Shown: positions 1-8,292, numbered from the stretch's first letter. The stretch: 35,796 nucleotides of DNA from an uncultured Clostridia bacterium (GCA_934754335.1 CAKVHY010000014.1:1-35796), one strand, 5' to 3'. Numbers and translations are program-made. The notes: generated from the letters alone by a model not told the origin.

Positions 1-1254
1 ACTTTATCTGATGATGGCAATTCATATCTAGTGGCGGGAGAAAGTAGTATGTCTCCAAGCGGAGCAGTTGTAATTCCTTATATGTATAATGGAAAGCCTG
101 TAAGTGGGTTTGTTGCTGGAACTTCTAGTTCACCAACATTTAAAAAGAATACGTCAATAACTAGTGTAGTAATATCTAGTAATATATCTAGCATTGCTAA
201 TAAAACTTTTTGTTCTTCTTCAAAAATAGTTAACGTAACTATTCCTGATAGTGTAACAAGTATAGGAAATTCTGCATTTGATTCTTGTAGGGGCTTAACG
301 AGTATAACAATACCAAATAGCGTAACAAGTATAGGAAGTTATGCATTTTCTGAGTGTGGCGGATTAACAAGTATAACCATACCAAATAGTGTAACAAGTA
401 TAGGAAGTCGTGGGTTTTATGATTGCGGTAGATTAACAAGTATAACCATACCAAATAGTGTAACAAGTATAGGGGATAACACATTTATTTATTGTGGACG
501 TTTAACAAGTATAAAAGTCGCAAGTGGTAATACGAAGTATGATAGCCGAGATAATTGTAATGCACTTATAGAAACTGCTAGTAATAATTTAATTCGAGGT
601 TGTAAAACAACAGTAATTCCTAATACAATTACAAGTATATTGGATTATGCATTTTCTTATTGTATCGGATTAACAACTATAATAATACCAAACAGTGTAA
701 CAAGTATAGGGGATTATGCATTTACTGATTGTAGCGGATTAACAAGCATATCAATAGGAAATAGTGTAACAAATATAGGGAGGGGGGCATTTAATTCTTT
801 TAGTTTAACAAGTATAAAAGTTGCAAGTGGTAATACAAAGTATGATAGCCGAGATAATTGTAATGCAATTATAGAAACTTCCAGTAACAAATTAATACAA
901 GGTTGTAAAACAACAATTATTCCTAATACAGTTACAAGTATAGGAGATTCTGCATTTTCTGCGTGTGGCGGATTAACAACTATAATAATACCAAACAGTG
1001 TAACAAGTATAGGAAATCATGCATTTCAGTTATGTAGCGGATTAACAAAAATATATATTCCTTCATCGGTTACAACAATATCTGCATCTAGTGTTTCTAA
1101 TTCTCCATTTGAAGGTTGTTCATCCACTCTAAAAATCTACTGCGAAGTAAGTAGTAAGCCAAGCGGTTGGGGAAATTATTGGAATAATCGTGGTAGTTCA
1201 AGTACTTACACAACCTACTGGGGAAAAACCTTGGCAGACTTTAATGCTGCTTAA
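1..1254 (+). CDS. BspA-type leucine-rich-repeat surface protein (5'-truncated by window edge)
   Basis: The frame is open from base 1, so the true start lies outside the window; a GTG at 31 is only the first start-like codon. The visible part is built of about nine 23-residue repeats of the Treponema/BspA LRR_5 type, consensus L-T-S-I-x-I-P-N-S-V-T-S-I-G-x-x-A-F-x-x-C. Two of them are interrupted by a near-identical island containing SGNTKYDSRDNCNA and GCKTT, which is usual in BspA-like proteins. The C-terminus (from about position 1130) is Trp/Tyr/Ser-rich and has no sortase motif or membrane anchor. Family members are usually secreted or surface proteins that bind host or bacterial surfaces; export cannot be checked because the N-terminus is missing. 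It converges on the aldolase gene and shares a terminator with it. The family call is firm, the role is inferred. Confidence 0.88.
   Translation, partial: TLSDDGNSYLVAGESSMSPSGAVVIPYMYNGKPVSGFVAGTSSSPTFKKNTSITSVVISSNISSIANKTFCSSSKIVNVTIPDSVTSIGNSAFDSCRGLTSITIPNSVTSIGSYAFSECGGLTSITIPNSVTSIGSRGFYDCGRLTSITIPNSVTSIGDNTFIYCGRLTSIKVASGNTKYDSRDNCNALIETASNNLIRGCKTTVIPNTITSILDYAFSYCIGLTTIIIPNSVTSIGDYAFTDCSGLTSISIGNSVTNIGRGAFNSFSLTSIKVASGNTKYDSRDNCNAIIETSSNKLIQGCKTTIIPNTVTSIGDSAFSACGGLTTIIIPNSVTSIGNHAFQLCSGLTKIYIPSSVTTISASSVSNSPFEGCSSTLKIYCEVSSKPSGWGNYWNNRGSSSTYTTYWGKTLADFNAA
232..510 (+). repeat. Tandem 69-bp coding repeats in the LRR gene
   Basis: About four copies of a 69-bp unit (23 codons) follow each other with near-identical DNA, for example the shared stretch ataccaaatagtgtaacaag near 310, 379 and 448. 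Identity at DNA level beyond what the protein needs suggests recent duplication or gene conversion and possible copy-number slippage. Confidence 0.8.
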
Positions 1255-1284
1255 CATGAATTTAGATTAATTATTTAAAATACA

Positions 1285-1312
1285 AAAAAACTCCTATGAT
1301 TAGGAGTTTTTT
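1285..1312. terminator. Bidirectional intrinsic terminator between LRR gene and fba
   Basis: Perfect 12-bp stem AAAAAACTCCTA / TAGGAGTTTTTT around a TGAT loop. It has a T run on both strands and sits between two convergent genes, so it can serve both. Confidence 0.92.
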
Positions 1313-1369
1313 CATGCATTGCATAATATTAAATTTTAATGATTTTTAATACATTATCATTTAAATAAG

Positions 1370-2296
1370 TTATTCGGCCTTTCCTGAACTTAATAAAATG
1401 TTTTGCATTTTATATGCCACAGTTTCGCTAACGTTTTTCATACCTAATTTAGAATAGTTTCTAATATCCACGTCGCTTGGATTTTCATAAAGATATTCTC
1501 TAATTCCAGCAGTGTAGGCAAGTTTTAGATCGCTATCAACATTGATTTTACATATATTATGAGTACATGCTTTTCTTAGCATTCCTTCAGGAATTCCGTT
1601 TGCATTTTCAATGGTTGCACCAAACTTATTATTTAATTCTATCAAACTTTTTGGCACTGAACTTGCTCCATGCAAAACCAAAGGGAATGATGGTAGTTCT
1701 TTTTCAATCTCTTCTAAGATATCGAAAGCAAGTTTTGGTTCTCCTTTAAATTTATGAGTACCATGACTTGTTCCAATTGCAATTGCTAGGCTATCAACTC
1801 CAGTTTGTCTTACAAAATCTAGGGCAAGTTTTGGGTCAGTATAAATGGTATTATCTGCCTTAACGTCTTCTTCCACTCCTGCTAAAACTCCAAGTTCTGC
1901 TTCAACTGTAACATTTCTTTCGTGAGCATAAATAACCACTTTTCTAGTTAAAGCCACATTCTCTTCATAAGGAAGGCTTGATGCGTCAATCATAACATTT
2001 GTAAAACCTGCATCAATTGCATTTTTGCAATCTTCGAATGTTTTCCCATGGTCAAGATTTAGGCAAACTGGCACCGTCATTTCAGAAACGCAAGCCTTTG
2101 CTAAAGCCACTAATTGTTTAATTCCTGCATATTTAATTGCTCCAGTTGAGCATTGAATGATAACAGGGCTTTGTTCTTCTTCTGCTGACTTAAGAATACT
2201 TTTTAAAACTTCCATATTAACAAAATTGAAAGCCCCAATTGCATACTTATTCTTCAATGCATCTTTAAACATATTTTTTGAGTTTTGTAATTCCAT
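1370..2296 (-). CDS. fba: Class II fructose-bisphosphate aldolase
   Basis: Zinc-dependent enzyme that splits fructose 1,6-bisphosphate into glyceraldehyde 3-phosphate and dihydroxyacetone phosphate in glycolysis, and runs in reverse in gluconeogenesis; cytosolic. The 308-residue length is normal for the class IIA/B FbaA-type. Visible landmarks are GAFNFVNME near residue 21, NLDHG with Asp82 and zinc-ligand His83, EAELGVLAG near 132, GTSHG (His178), LVLHGASS (His209, third zinc ligand) and CKINVDSDLK near the C-terminus. The ATG at 2296 is preceded by AAGGAG at proper spacing. Upstream on the minus strand only a TATGAT-like -10 (2343-2348) is visible, without a good -35. GAPDH, the next glycolytic step but one, lies about 1.2 kb away on the other strand. 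Confidence 0.96.
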   Translation of the reverse strand: MELQNSKNMFKDALKNKYAIGAFNFVNMEVLKSILKSAEEEQSPVIIQCSTGAIKYAGIKQLVALAKACVSEMTVPVCLNLDHGKTFEDCKNAIDAGFTNVMIDASSLPYEENVALTRKVVIYAHERNVTVEAELGVLAGVEEDVKADNTIYTDPKLALDFVRQTGVDSLAIAIGTSHGTHKFKGEPKLAFDILEEIEKELPSFPLVLHGASSVPKSLIELNNKFGATIENANGIPEGMLRKACTHNICKINVDSDLKLAYTAGIREYLYENPSDVDIRNYSKLGMKNVSETVAYKMQNILLSSGKAE

Positions 2297-2426
2297 TTTT
2301 TCTCCTTATATCTTACATTCAATAAATCCTCTTGATTTATCTATCATATTTTAAGGCTATTTTAATAAAACACAAAATAAATTTAAAGATTTTTGTAAAA
2401 AATAAATAGGGTTTAGTTTTTATTCC

Positions 2427-2455
2427 TTGACTTTATTTCGTTCTTTTGATAAACT
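2427..2455 (+). promoter_or_regulatory. Sigma-A promoter of the GT2-like gene
   Basis: TTGACT at 2427-2432, 17-bp spacer, TAAACT at 2450-2455. The -35 is strong and the -10 weak. Expected transcription start is near 2462. Confidence 0.6.
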
Positions 2456-2533
2456 TTTAAAGAAAAAAGGGGTTTTAAAAGTTTTTAAATGCAAAAGAAT
2501 AAGAATTTAAAAAGTGAAGAGAAGGTTAGTGAG

Positions 2534-3421
2534 ATGAAATTTGGATTTGTTATTCCGGTTTTAAAAGCAATTGATGTTAAGAAAAAATATGCAATTATTG
2601 AAGAAGTTTGCTCTAGGAACAAACTCTCTTTTGATGTTATCTTTGCCTTTAATGGAAATGCAAATTCTAGTTTTACAGAAATTAGAAAGGATTTTTCTGA
2701 TTACGATAACGTTTCTGCTTTTAAAGTGGACATGAATGTGGACGAGCACAGGCTTATAACTGTTGCCATGAAATATTGTGAAGGTTATGATGCCACAATT
2801 ATCTATTCAGCAAAAGATGAGATTGATGACGAAGTTTTGCAAAACTTTATTAATAGTTGGAAATCCGGAAACAAGATTGTTTATCTTAAAAAGAAGAAGA
2901 AGGGTTTTAAGGGATTTTTAAGTTCTATAAAAGAGTTCTTCTATAAGTTAGGAATTAAAATTTTAAATGTTTTCACTGATTTTGGCGGAGAATTAGATAT
3001 TCAACTTTTAGATCAAGAAGTGGTTCGAACTATTAACCAACTTCCAGGGAAGAATAGGCAATTGAGAGTTCTAGATTCCTTTGTGGGTTACAACACAGAT
3101 ATTATTACTGCCGATTTGCCTGAAACTGACGGAAAAGAATATAACTCCAAAACAAAATCTTATTGGGTTAATTTGGCTGTGGGCTTAAGCCTTTGTGCCT
3201 TAACCTTGATTTTCTTCCTTATAGGGTTAATTGGTTCAATCCTTGGAAATCTTGGAGTTGTGACCTTAATTGTATTCTGGGCTTTGTTCTTGGCTAGCGG
3301 ATTTATGGCCTACATATTCAGTGTTAAAACCATGCTAATTCATAGGGTTGGTGAGCAAGTTGATACTCATGAAATCAAAACTTTGGAAGATAGAGCAGAG
3401 AAATATAATCTTAAAAAATAA
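2534..3421 (+). CDS. Degenerate GT2-like membrane protein (DPM1/GtrB-type scaffold)
   Basis: The architecture matches GtrB/polyprenyl-phosphate glycosyltransferases: an N-terminal strand MKFGFVIPV, a middle region resembling the DAD metal-binding strand, a GELDIQLLDQEVV...LPGKNRQLR segment like the family's DAGDFRLLDR...LPERNRFLR, then two hydrophobic helices (about 226-248 and 256-280 counting from the upstream ATG) and a short cytoplasmic tail. The catalytic DAD of active enzymes is replaced by Ser-Ala-Lys (IIYSAKDEIDD), and the usual N-E of the nucleotide-binding loop after VIPV is also missing, so it may not be an active transferase. I chose the ATG at 2534 because AGAAGG lies 8 nt upstream and GT2 domains start this way; an in-frame ATG at 2489 would add 15 polar residues but has no well-placed ribosome binding site. 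Fold call moderate, function unknown. Confidence 0.7.
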   Translation: MKFGFVIPVLKAIDVKKKYAIIEEVCSRNKLSFDVIFAFNGNANSSFTEIRKDFSDYDNVSAFKVDMNVDEHRLITVAMKYCEGYDATIIYSAKDEIDDEVLQNFINSWKSGNKIVYLKKKKKGFKGFLSSIKEFFYKLGIKILNVFTDFGGELDIQLLDQEVVRTINQLPGKNRQLRVLDSFVGYNTDIITADLPETDGKEYNSKTKSYWVNLAVGLSLCALTLIFFLIGLIGSILGNLGVVTLIVFWALFLASGFMAYIFSVKTMLIHRVGEQVDTHEIKTLEDRAEKYNLKK

Positions 3422-3423
3422 CT

Positions 3424-3462
3424 AAAAATGGCAAAATCTTTGATTTTAAGCCATTTTTTATT
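3424..3462 (+). terminator. Intrinsic terminator after the GT2-like gene
   Basis: AAAAATGGC at 3424-3432 pairs with GCCATTTTT at 3450-3458. An inner AAAATC/GATTTT extension closes the loop, and a T-rich tail follows. Confidence 0.85.
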
Positions 3463-3491
3463 TGCTTAAAACGTTAAATTTTTGCTATACT
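3462..3491 (+). promoter_or_regulatory. Promoter of gapA
   Basis: TTGCTT at 3462-3467, 18-bp spacer, TATACT at 3486-3491. The ATG follows 42 bases later with AAAAGGAG in front. Confidence 0.65.
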
Positions 3492-3532
3492 TTAATTAGC
3501 AAATGTTATTGCGATAATAAAAGGAGAAAAAA

Positions 3533-4546
3533 ATGAGTAATAAAGTTGTTAAAGTTGGTATCAATGGATTTGGTAGAATTGGAAGAATTCTTTTAAGACA
3601 ATCTTTCAAATTTGACGACATTGACGTGGTTGCTGTTAATGACCCATTCATCACTTTGGATTATGCAAAATATATGTTTATGCATGATACAGTTCATAAA
3701 GAATTTGATGGGACTTGCGAAATTGATGGCGATTGCTTGGTTGTAAACGGAAAGAAGGTTAAATTCTTTGCCTGCATGAATCCGGAAGAAATTGATTGGA
3801 AGGGTGCTGGCGCTGAAGTTATCTGCGAAGCAACTGGTAAATTCACTGATGCTGAAGGTGCTTCAAAACACCTAAAGGGTGGAGCAAAGAAAGTTGTTAT
3901 AACTGCTCCTGGTAAGAATTGCCCAATGTTTGTTTATGGCGTAAACCATAAAGATTACAAGGCAGATATGGATATTATCTCTAATGCTAGTTGTACAACA
4001 AACTGCTTAGCACCTCTTGCTAAGATTGTTGATGATAAATTTGGCATTGCTGAAGGTTTGATGACCACAGTTCATAGCGTTACTGCCACTCAACTTATAG
4101 TTGATGGTCCTAGCAAAAAGGATTGGAGAGGCGGTAGAGCAGGTTGCGGAAATATCATTCCTAGTTCAACTGGTGCTGCCAAAGCAGTTGGCGTTGTAAT
4201 TCCAAAACTTAATGGAAAACTAACAGGCATGAGTTTGAGAGTTCCAACTCTTGACGTTTCTGTTGTGGACTTAACTGTAAGGCTTGAAAAACCAACAACT
4301 TATGAAGAAATCTGCGCAGAAATTAAACGTGTTAGTGAAAACGAAATGAAGGGAGTTATGGGTTATACTGATGAACCATTAGTTTCTTCTGATTTCATTG
4401 GCGATAATAGAGCAAGTATATTTGATGCAAAGGCCGGCATTATGCTAAGCCCAACTTTCGTTAAATTGATGGCTTGGTATGATAACGAACTTGGTTATAG
4501 TACTCAGGTATTAAGATTGATTTCTTATATGAACACTGTAAAATAA
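3533..4546 (+). CDS. gapA: Glyceraldehyde-3-phosphate dehydrogenase, type I
   Basis: Oxidises and phosphorylates glyceraldehyde 3-phosphate to 1,3-bisphosphoglycerate with NAD+ in glycolysis; soluble homotetramer. The 337 residues are the usual length. The N-terminal Rossmann motif is NGFGRIGR (11-18), followed by VAVNDPF with Asp37 at the position typical of NAD-preferring enzymes. The catalytic SNASCTTNCLAP places Cys154 as nucleophile, with the His partner in TTVHSVTATQ (His181). The C-terminal SPTFVKLMAWYDNELGYS is also canonical. It stands alone between its own promoter and terminator. The ribosome binding site AAAAGGAG precedes the ATG. Glycine- and GGT/AAA-rich codon choice is in keeping with high expression. 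Confidence 0.97.
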   Translation: MSNKVVKVGINGFGRIGRILLRQSFKFDDIDVVAVNDPFITLDYAKYMFMHDTVHKEFDGTCEIDGDCLVVNGKKVKFFACMNPEEIDWKGAGAEVICEATGKFTDAEGASKHLKGGAKKVVITAPGKNCPMFVYGVNHKDYKADMDIISNASCTTNCLAPLAKIVDDKFGIAEGLMTTVHSVTATQLIVDGPSKKDWRGGRAGCGNIIPSSTGAAKAVGVVIPKLNGKLTGMSLRVPTLDVSVVDLTVRLEKPTTYEEICAEIKRVSENEMKGVMGYTDEPLVSSDFIGDNRASIFDAKAGIMLSPTFVKLMAWYDNELGYSTQVLRLISYMNTVK

Positions 4547-4556
4547 TTATTGTTAA

Positions 4557-4582
4557 AAAGATTGCATATTGCAGTCTTTTTT
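4557..4582 (+). terminator. Intrinsic terminator of gapA
   Basis: AAAGATTGCA at 4557-4566 pairs with TGCAGTCTTT at 4570-4579 (one G-U pair, TAT loop), followed by a T run. Confidence 0.9.
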
Positions 4583-4655
4583 GCTTTTTTTAACCAAAAA
4601 ATCTATATATTGTAGTTATTTTTTAAATATGTTTTCAAGAATTTATAGTTTTTTC

Positions 4656-4684
4656 TTGTAACTTAAAAAAATCTATGATATAAT
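4656..4684 (+). promoter_or_regulatory. Promoter of secG
   Basis: TTGTAA at 4656-4661, 17-bp spacer, perfect TATAAT at 4679-4684. Confidence 0.8.
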
Positions 4685-4714
4685 ACCTTGCATATTGGTA
4701 AAGGAGATATTACA

Positions 4715-5017
4715 ATGTTCAGATTTTTAGGAACTCCACCACAATGGATGAGTACAGCATTCCCAATCATTCAAACCATTTTGCTTGTATTGGTTGCTTT
4801 AAGTTCTCTTTTAATTTTAATTGCAATTTTGGCTCAACCATCAAATCCCGATGGCGGTGATAATGCAATAACAGGTATTAGTGGTAGTTATTATTCTCAA
4901 AATAAAGGTACAACTTGGGAAGGAAGATTGCAAAAACTTATAATTATATGTGCAATTGTAATTTTTGCTTCAACTATTATTTATTTTGTTCTAGACAAAT
5001 TATTAACAGTTCTATAA
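4715..5017 (+). CDS. secG: Preprotein translocase subunit SecG
   Basis: Small non-essential subunit of the SecYEG channel that helps SecA-driven export across the cytoplasmic membrane. The 100-residue protein has two membrane helices (about 17-40 and 75-97) separated by a Gly/Asn-rich loop, with the family's AQPSNPDGGDNAITG segment after helix 1 and KGTTWEGRLQKL before helix 2. The ATG at 4715 follows AAAGGAGAT at correct spacing. An upstream TTG at 4688 is in frame but lies next to the promoter, before the likely transcript start region and this RBS, so I reject it. Clostridia commonly encode secG just before rnr, smpB and ssrA, and the same order is seen here. Confidence 0.93.
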   Translation: MFRFLGTPPQWMSTAFPIIQTILLVLVALSSLLILIAILAQPSNPDGGDNAITGISGSYYSQNKGTTWEGRLQKLIIICAIVIFASTIIYFVLDKLLTVL

Positions 5018-5031
5018 CAAAAATTAAGCGT

Positions 5032-5063
5032 AAAGGAAGCAGGTGTTTGCTTCCTTTAATTTT
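5032..5063 (+). terminator. Intrinsic terminator of secG
   Basis: Perfect 10-bp stem AAAGGAAGCA (5032-5041) / TGCTTCCTTT (5048-5057) with loop GGTGTT and a T-rich tail. An in-frame ATG at 5043 falls in its loop, which argues against that codon as the rnr start. Confidence 0.9.
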
Positions 5064-5156
5064 ATTTTAACGGGCTTAATTAAGTTTAAACCCTTGAATT
5101 TAATTCAAACTATAATAAGTTATACATTCTTGTTATATTTTAAAAAGGACATATTA

Positions 5157-7343
5157 ATGGAAATATATGATAAAATAATTGAACAAATAAGAAGAAATAA
5201 ATTAATGGACTTTGAAAAGGATTTTGTTATAGCCCAACTTTGCGTTATAAACAATAAGCCCTATGAAGAGATGAAAGAGATTGTTAATAATCTAGAGAAT
5301 CTTCACGAATTAGATTTTGAAAACAAGAGAATTTGTGAAAAGGGTGAGAACCTTGACTCGTCTTTAGATATGGAAACAAATCTAGATAAGGCTTATAAGA
5401 TTTTAGCAAGGAAAGATGCTAGAGCAAAAAAGAACCTTAGAAGAGTTAGGGGTACGATTGATAGAACTCAAGCGGGCTATGCTTTTTTAATTCCTGATGA
5501 TGACACAATGGAAGATATCTTCATATCAGAAAAAGATTTGAATGGTGCTATGAATAAAGATATCGTGGTTGTTGAAACAAAGAAAACAAATGGCAGAAAG
5601 CAAGAAGGAAAAGTTGTTCAAGTTGTTGAAAGAACAAATAATAGAATTGTTGGAAGAATTAAATTGAATAAACACAATGCCCTAGTATCGCCTGATGATG
5701 TTAAGTTTGGAGCAGATATTTTAGTTCCAATTAATAAAGTAATGAATGCGAATCAGGGAGATAAGGTTGTTGTTAAAATAGAAAAATATAATAGCGGAAA
5801 GAAAAACCCAGAAGGAATTGTGGTTGAAGTTTTGGGTGCTCCAGATAAGATTGAAACTGAAGTTTTGAGCCTTATTAGATCTTATGATTTGTATGAATCT
5901 TTTTCTAAGAATGTACAAAAAATCGCATCTGAAATGCCAACTGAAATAGATATTAAGAAATATAAAAATAGAAAAAATTTAACAAAAGAAATCTTATTTA
6001 CAATTGATGGTGAAGATAGCAGAGATTTAGACGATGCTGTTGGCTTGAAAATAAATAAGGCTGGAAATAGAGTTTTAACAGTTGCAATTGCTGACGTTGG
6101 AGAATATGTAACATATAATAGTCCTATAGATAAAGAAGCATTCCAAAGGGGAACGAGCGTTTATTTCCCGGGGCTTGTTTTGCCAATGCTTCCAAGAGAA
6201 CTTAGCAATGGAATTTGTTCGTTGAATGAAGGCGTTAATAGATTGTCTTTGGCAGTGGATATTGAATATGATGCAAATGCAAATGTATTGAATAGTAACT
6301 TCTATGAATGCGTTATTAAGAGTAGTAAAAGATTTACATACACCACGGTTCAAAAAATTTTAGAAGGTGATGAAAAGGCTAGAAAAGAAAATTCAAAATT
6401 TGTTTCTATTCTTTTGGAGATGGCAAACTTATCTAAGCAACTAACTAAGATTAGAAATAAGATGGGTAGTTTGGAATTAAATATTCCTGAAATTTTTGTG
6501 GAACTTGATGATCTTGGCGGAGTTCGAAATATTTCAAAAAGAATTCAAGATGAAAGCCATAAGATTATTGAAACATTTATGGTTTCTGCAAACGAAGAAA
6601 TTGCAAAGTTTTTCTATGAAAAGAAGTTGCCATTTGTATATCGTGTGCATGAAAAACCAGACCAAGAAAAGATGGAAAGTTTTTTAAGATTTGTGAAAAA
6701 ACTTTGTGTTCAAACTAAAGTGAATGCTGAAAACATAAAACCTATAGAATTGCAAAAAATATTAAATGAAGTGAAAGGCACTGATGCTGAATTTGCTGTT
6801 AATAAAATTTGCTTAAGGAGTATGCAAAAGGCAAAATATAATCCAATGTGCTTAGGTCACTTCGGCTTGGCTTTAAAATATTATTGTCACTTTACTTCAC
6901 CAATCAGAAGATATCCAGATTTAACTATTCATAGAATAATTAAAGATTATTTGCATGGTGAATTAAATGCTAAAAAATTATCTGAAACGAAAAGATTTGT
7001 ATTGGTTAGTGCCATGAATTCAACTGAAAGAGAGATTGTTGCAGATAAGGTTGAAAGAGATGTTGATGACCTATATAAAGCATATTATATGCAAGGTCAT
7101 ATAGGTGAAGAATTTGATGCTGTGGTTTGCTCAGTAACTAAATATGGAGTTTATGTTCAACTTGAAAATTCTATTGAAGGACTGGTTTCAATTGCTGATT
7201 TGCCAGACGATAAATATGAATATATTGAAGAAGAATTAACATTAAAAGGTAGGCATAATACGTTCTGTATTGGCAGAAAACTAAGGGTTAAATTGGCAAA
7301 TTCGAATATAATAACTAGAAACATAGACTTTGTGTTGGCATAA
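5157..7343 (+). CDS. rnr: Ribonuclease R (VacB/RNB family 3'-5' exoribonuclease)
   Basis: Processive 3'-5' exoribonuclease that degrades structured RNA and, with tmRNA-SmpB, defective mRNAs on stalled ribosomes. With the start at 5157 it is 728 residues, normal for RNase R. In order it shows a short N-terminal helical region (1-95), a cold-shock-like OB domain (GYAFLIPDDD... DIFISEKDL, about 106-170), the RNB catalytic domain with the TIDGEDSRDLDDAV acidic motif (near 285) and HFTSPIRRYPDL (near 582), and a C-terminal S1 domain (VCSVTKYGVYVQLENSIEGLV, about 655-725). The ATG at 5157 follows AAAAAGGAC; a longer frame reaching 5043 starts inside the secG terminator. I could not assign a convincing promoter in 5064-5150, although TATAAT occurs at 5111-5116. 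It is followed by smpB and ssrA, its functional partners. Confidence 0.95.
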   Translation: MEIYDKIIEQIRRNKLMDFEKDFVIAQLCVINNKPYEEMKEIVNNLENLHELDFENKRICEKGENLDSSLDMETNLDKAYKILARKDARAKKNLRRVRGTIDRTQAGYAFLIPDDDTMEDIFISEKDLNGAMNKDIVVVETKKTNGRKQEGKVVQVVERTNNRIVGRIKLNKHNALVSPDDVKFGADILVPINKVMNANQGDKVVVKIEKYNSGKKNPEGIVVEVLGAPDKIETEVLSLIRSYDLYESFSKNVQKIASEMPTEIDIKKYKNRKNLTKEILFTIDGEDSRDLDDAVGLKINKAGNRVLTVAIADVGEYVTYNSPIDKEAFQRGTSVYFPGLVLPMLPRELSNGICSLNEGVNRLSLAVDIEYDANANVLNSNFYECVIKSSKRFTYTTVQKILEGDEKARKENSKFVSILLEMANLSKQLTKIRNKMGSLELNIPEIFVELDDLGGVRNISKRIQDESHKIIETFMVSANEEIAKFFYEKKLPFVYRVHEKPDQEKMESFLRFVKKLCVQTKVNAENIKPIELQKILNEVKGTDAEFAVNKICLRSMQKAKYNPMCLGHFGLALKYYCHFTSPIRRYPDLTIHRIIKDYLHGELNAKKLSETKRFVLVSAMNSTEREIVADKVERDVDDLYKAYYMQGHIGEEFDAVVCSVTKYGVYVQLENSIEGLVSIADLPDDKYEYIEEELTLKGRHNTFCIGRKLRVKLANSNIITRNIDFVLA

Positions 7344-7419
7344 AATGGGTACTTTTTGACAAAAAGTGGGCAATTTGGATTTGTATATAAAAATATATAA
7401 AAAAATTTAAAAACAAGTA

Positions 7420-7448
7420 TTGAAATTTATAACAAAAAATGCTAAAAT
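7420..7448 (+). promoter_or_regulatory. Promoter of smpB-ssrA
   Basis: TTGAAA at 7420-7425, 17-bp spacer, TAAAAT at 7443-7448. The smpB ATG is 15 bases further on, so the mRNA leader would be very short. Confidence 0.7.
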
Positions 7449-7462
7449 AAAGGCAGGAAATT

Positions 7463-7915
7463 ATGAAAATTATAGCAACAAATAAAAAAGCATATTTTGA
7501 TTATTTCGTAGTTTCTACTATTGAAGCAGGGATTGCTTTAGAGGGAAGTGAAGTTAAATCAATTAGGGCTGGAAATGTTAATTTAAAAGATAGTTTTATT
7601 TGGTTTACTCCAAAAGACGAAATTTTGGTGAAGAATATGTTCATTAAAAAGTTCGAGAATTTTGGTGGCTTTGAAATTGACGAAAAAAGAGATCGAAAAT
7701 TGTTGTTAAACAAAAAAGAGATTTTGAAATTGGTTTCAAAGATGAAAGAAAAAGGCTTCACGTGCGTGCCACTTAAGATTTACTTAAAAGACAACAAATT
7801 TGTTAAAGTTGAGATTGGTTTGGTTAAAGGTAAAAAACTTTATGATAAAAAAGAATCAATCAAAAATAAAGATCTAAAACGAGAAGTTGAAAGAGAGATA
7901 AAAAGATATAACTAA
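7463..7915 (+). CDS. smpB: SsrA-binding protein SmpB
   Basis: Binds the tRNA-like domain of tmRNA and places it in the A site of ribosomes stalled on broken mRNA. The 150 residues fit the family. Conserved segments visible are NKKAYFDYFV near the N-terminus, GIALEGSEVKSIRAGNVNLKDSF (about 23-45), FIKKFENFGGF, KRDRKLLLNKKEI and a basic tail ending KREVEREIKRYN; the DKRE-type tail that enters the mRNA channel is represented by YDKKESIKNKDLKRE. The RBS is AGGCAGG just before the ATG. Only 13 bases separate its stop from the 5' end of tmRNA, so the two are probably made as one transcript. Confidence 0.97.
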   Translation: MKIIATNKKAYFDYFVVSTIEAGIALEGSEVKSIRAGNVNLKDSFIWFTPKDEILVKNMFIKKFENFGGFEIDEKRDRKLLLNKKEILKLVSKMKEKGFTCVPLKIYLKDNKFVKVEIGLVKGKKLYDKKESIKNKDLKREVEREIKRYN

Positions 7916-7928
7916 TCTCGTTTTTCAT

Positions 7929-8292
7929 GGGGATGAATTTGGTATCGACAAGATGAGAAAGATTAAGTTAAGTATGTCGCAGGACTGTACTGCGTTAAAA
8001 ACGGTAATTAAATTTAAATGCAGACAGAAATAATTCTGTTCTAGCACAAGCCGCTTAAGGTTTTTAGTGCTAGTGTTTCGGTTATTGTTTCCACGAAATA
8101 ATCGAGGCATAAGATTAAGTGGAATATGTAATTAAAATCGTTTGGTGTTTTAGTTAAAGAATTTTCGCCAAATAGTTTAATCCGGTTTTGTTGGTGGGGC
8201 TTGGTTAAATGAAACTTCACAATCAACTAAACATATAGAAGTATTTAACACTTACATTTTGGACGCGGGTTCGACCCCCGCCATCTCCACCA
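7929..8292 (+). ncRNA. ssrA: Transfer-messenger RNA (tmRNA)
   Basis: One-piece tmRNA of about 364 nt. The 5' end GGGGATG pairs with CATCTCC before the encoded ACCA (8289-8292), forming the acceptor stem. The T arm GCGGGTTCGACCCCCGC lies just upstream. The 5' segment GGTATCGACAAGATGAGAAAG is typical of the family. The resume codon is GCA at 8020, and the tag frame 8020-8058 reads ADRNNSVLAQAA then TAA. Most tags end in ALAA or VAA, so the Leu-Ala-Gln-Ala-Ala ending is slightly unusual. Pseudoknots must lie in 8059-8230 but I did not fold them. It rescues stalled ribosomes and tags nascent chains for proteolysis. Confidence 0.97.

Noticed and set aside
232..1060. CRISPR-like regular repeats
   Set aside because: The period is 69 bp within a continuous reading frame and encodes LRR units; no spacers, no cas genes.
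4688..4714. TTG start for SecG
   Set aside because: It is four bases after the -10 box and upstream of the clear RBS AAAGGAGAT used by the ATG at 4715.
5111..5139. Promoter of rnr (TATAAT at 5111 or TATATT at 5134)
   Set aside because: No -35 at suitable spacing for either; left unassigned.
5043..5156. N-terminal extension of RNase R from an ATG at 5043
   Set aside because: The ATG lies in the loop of the secG terminator, has no RBS, and the extension has no family counterpart; 5157 has AAAAAGGAC in front.
7344..7370. Hairpin ACTTTTTGACAAAAAGT as rnr terminator
   Set aside because: Short A/T stem followed by GGGCAATTTGG with no T run, so not convincing.
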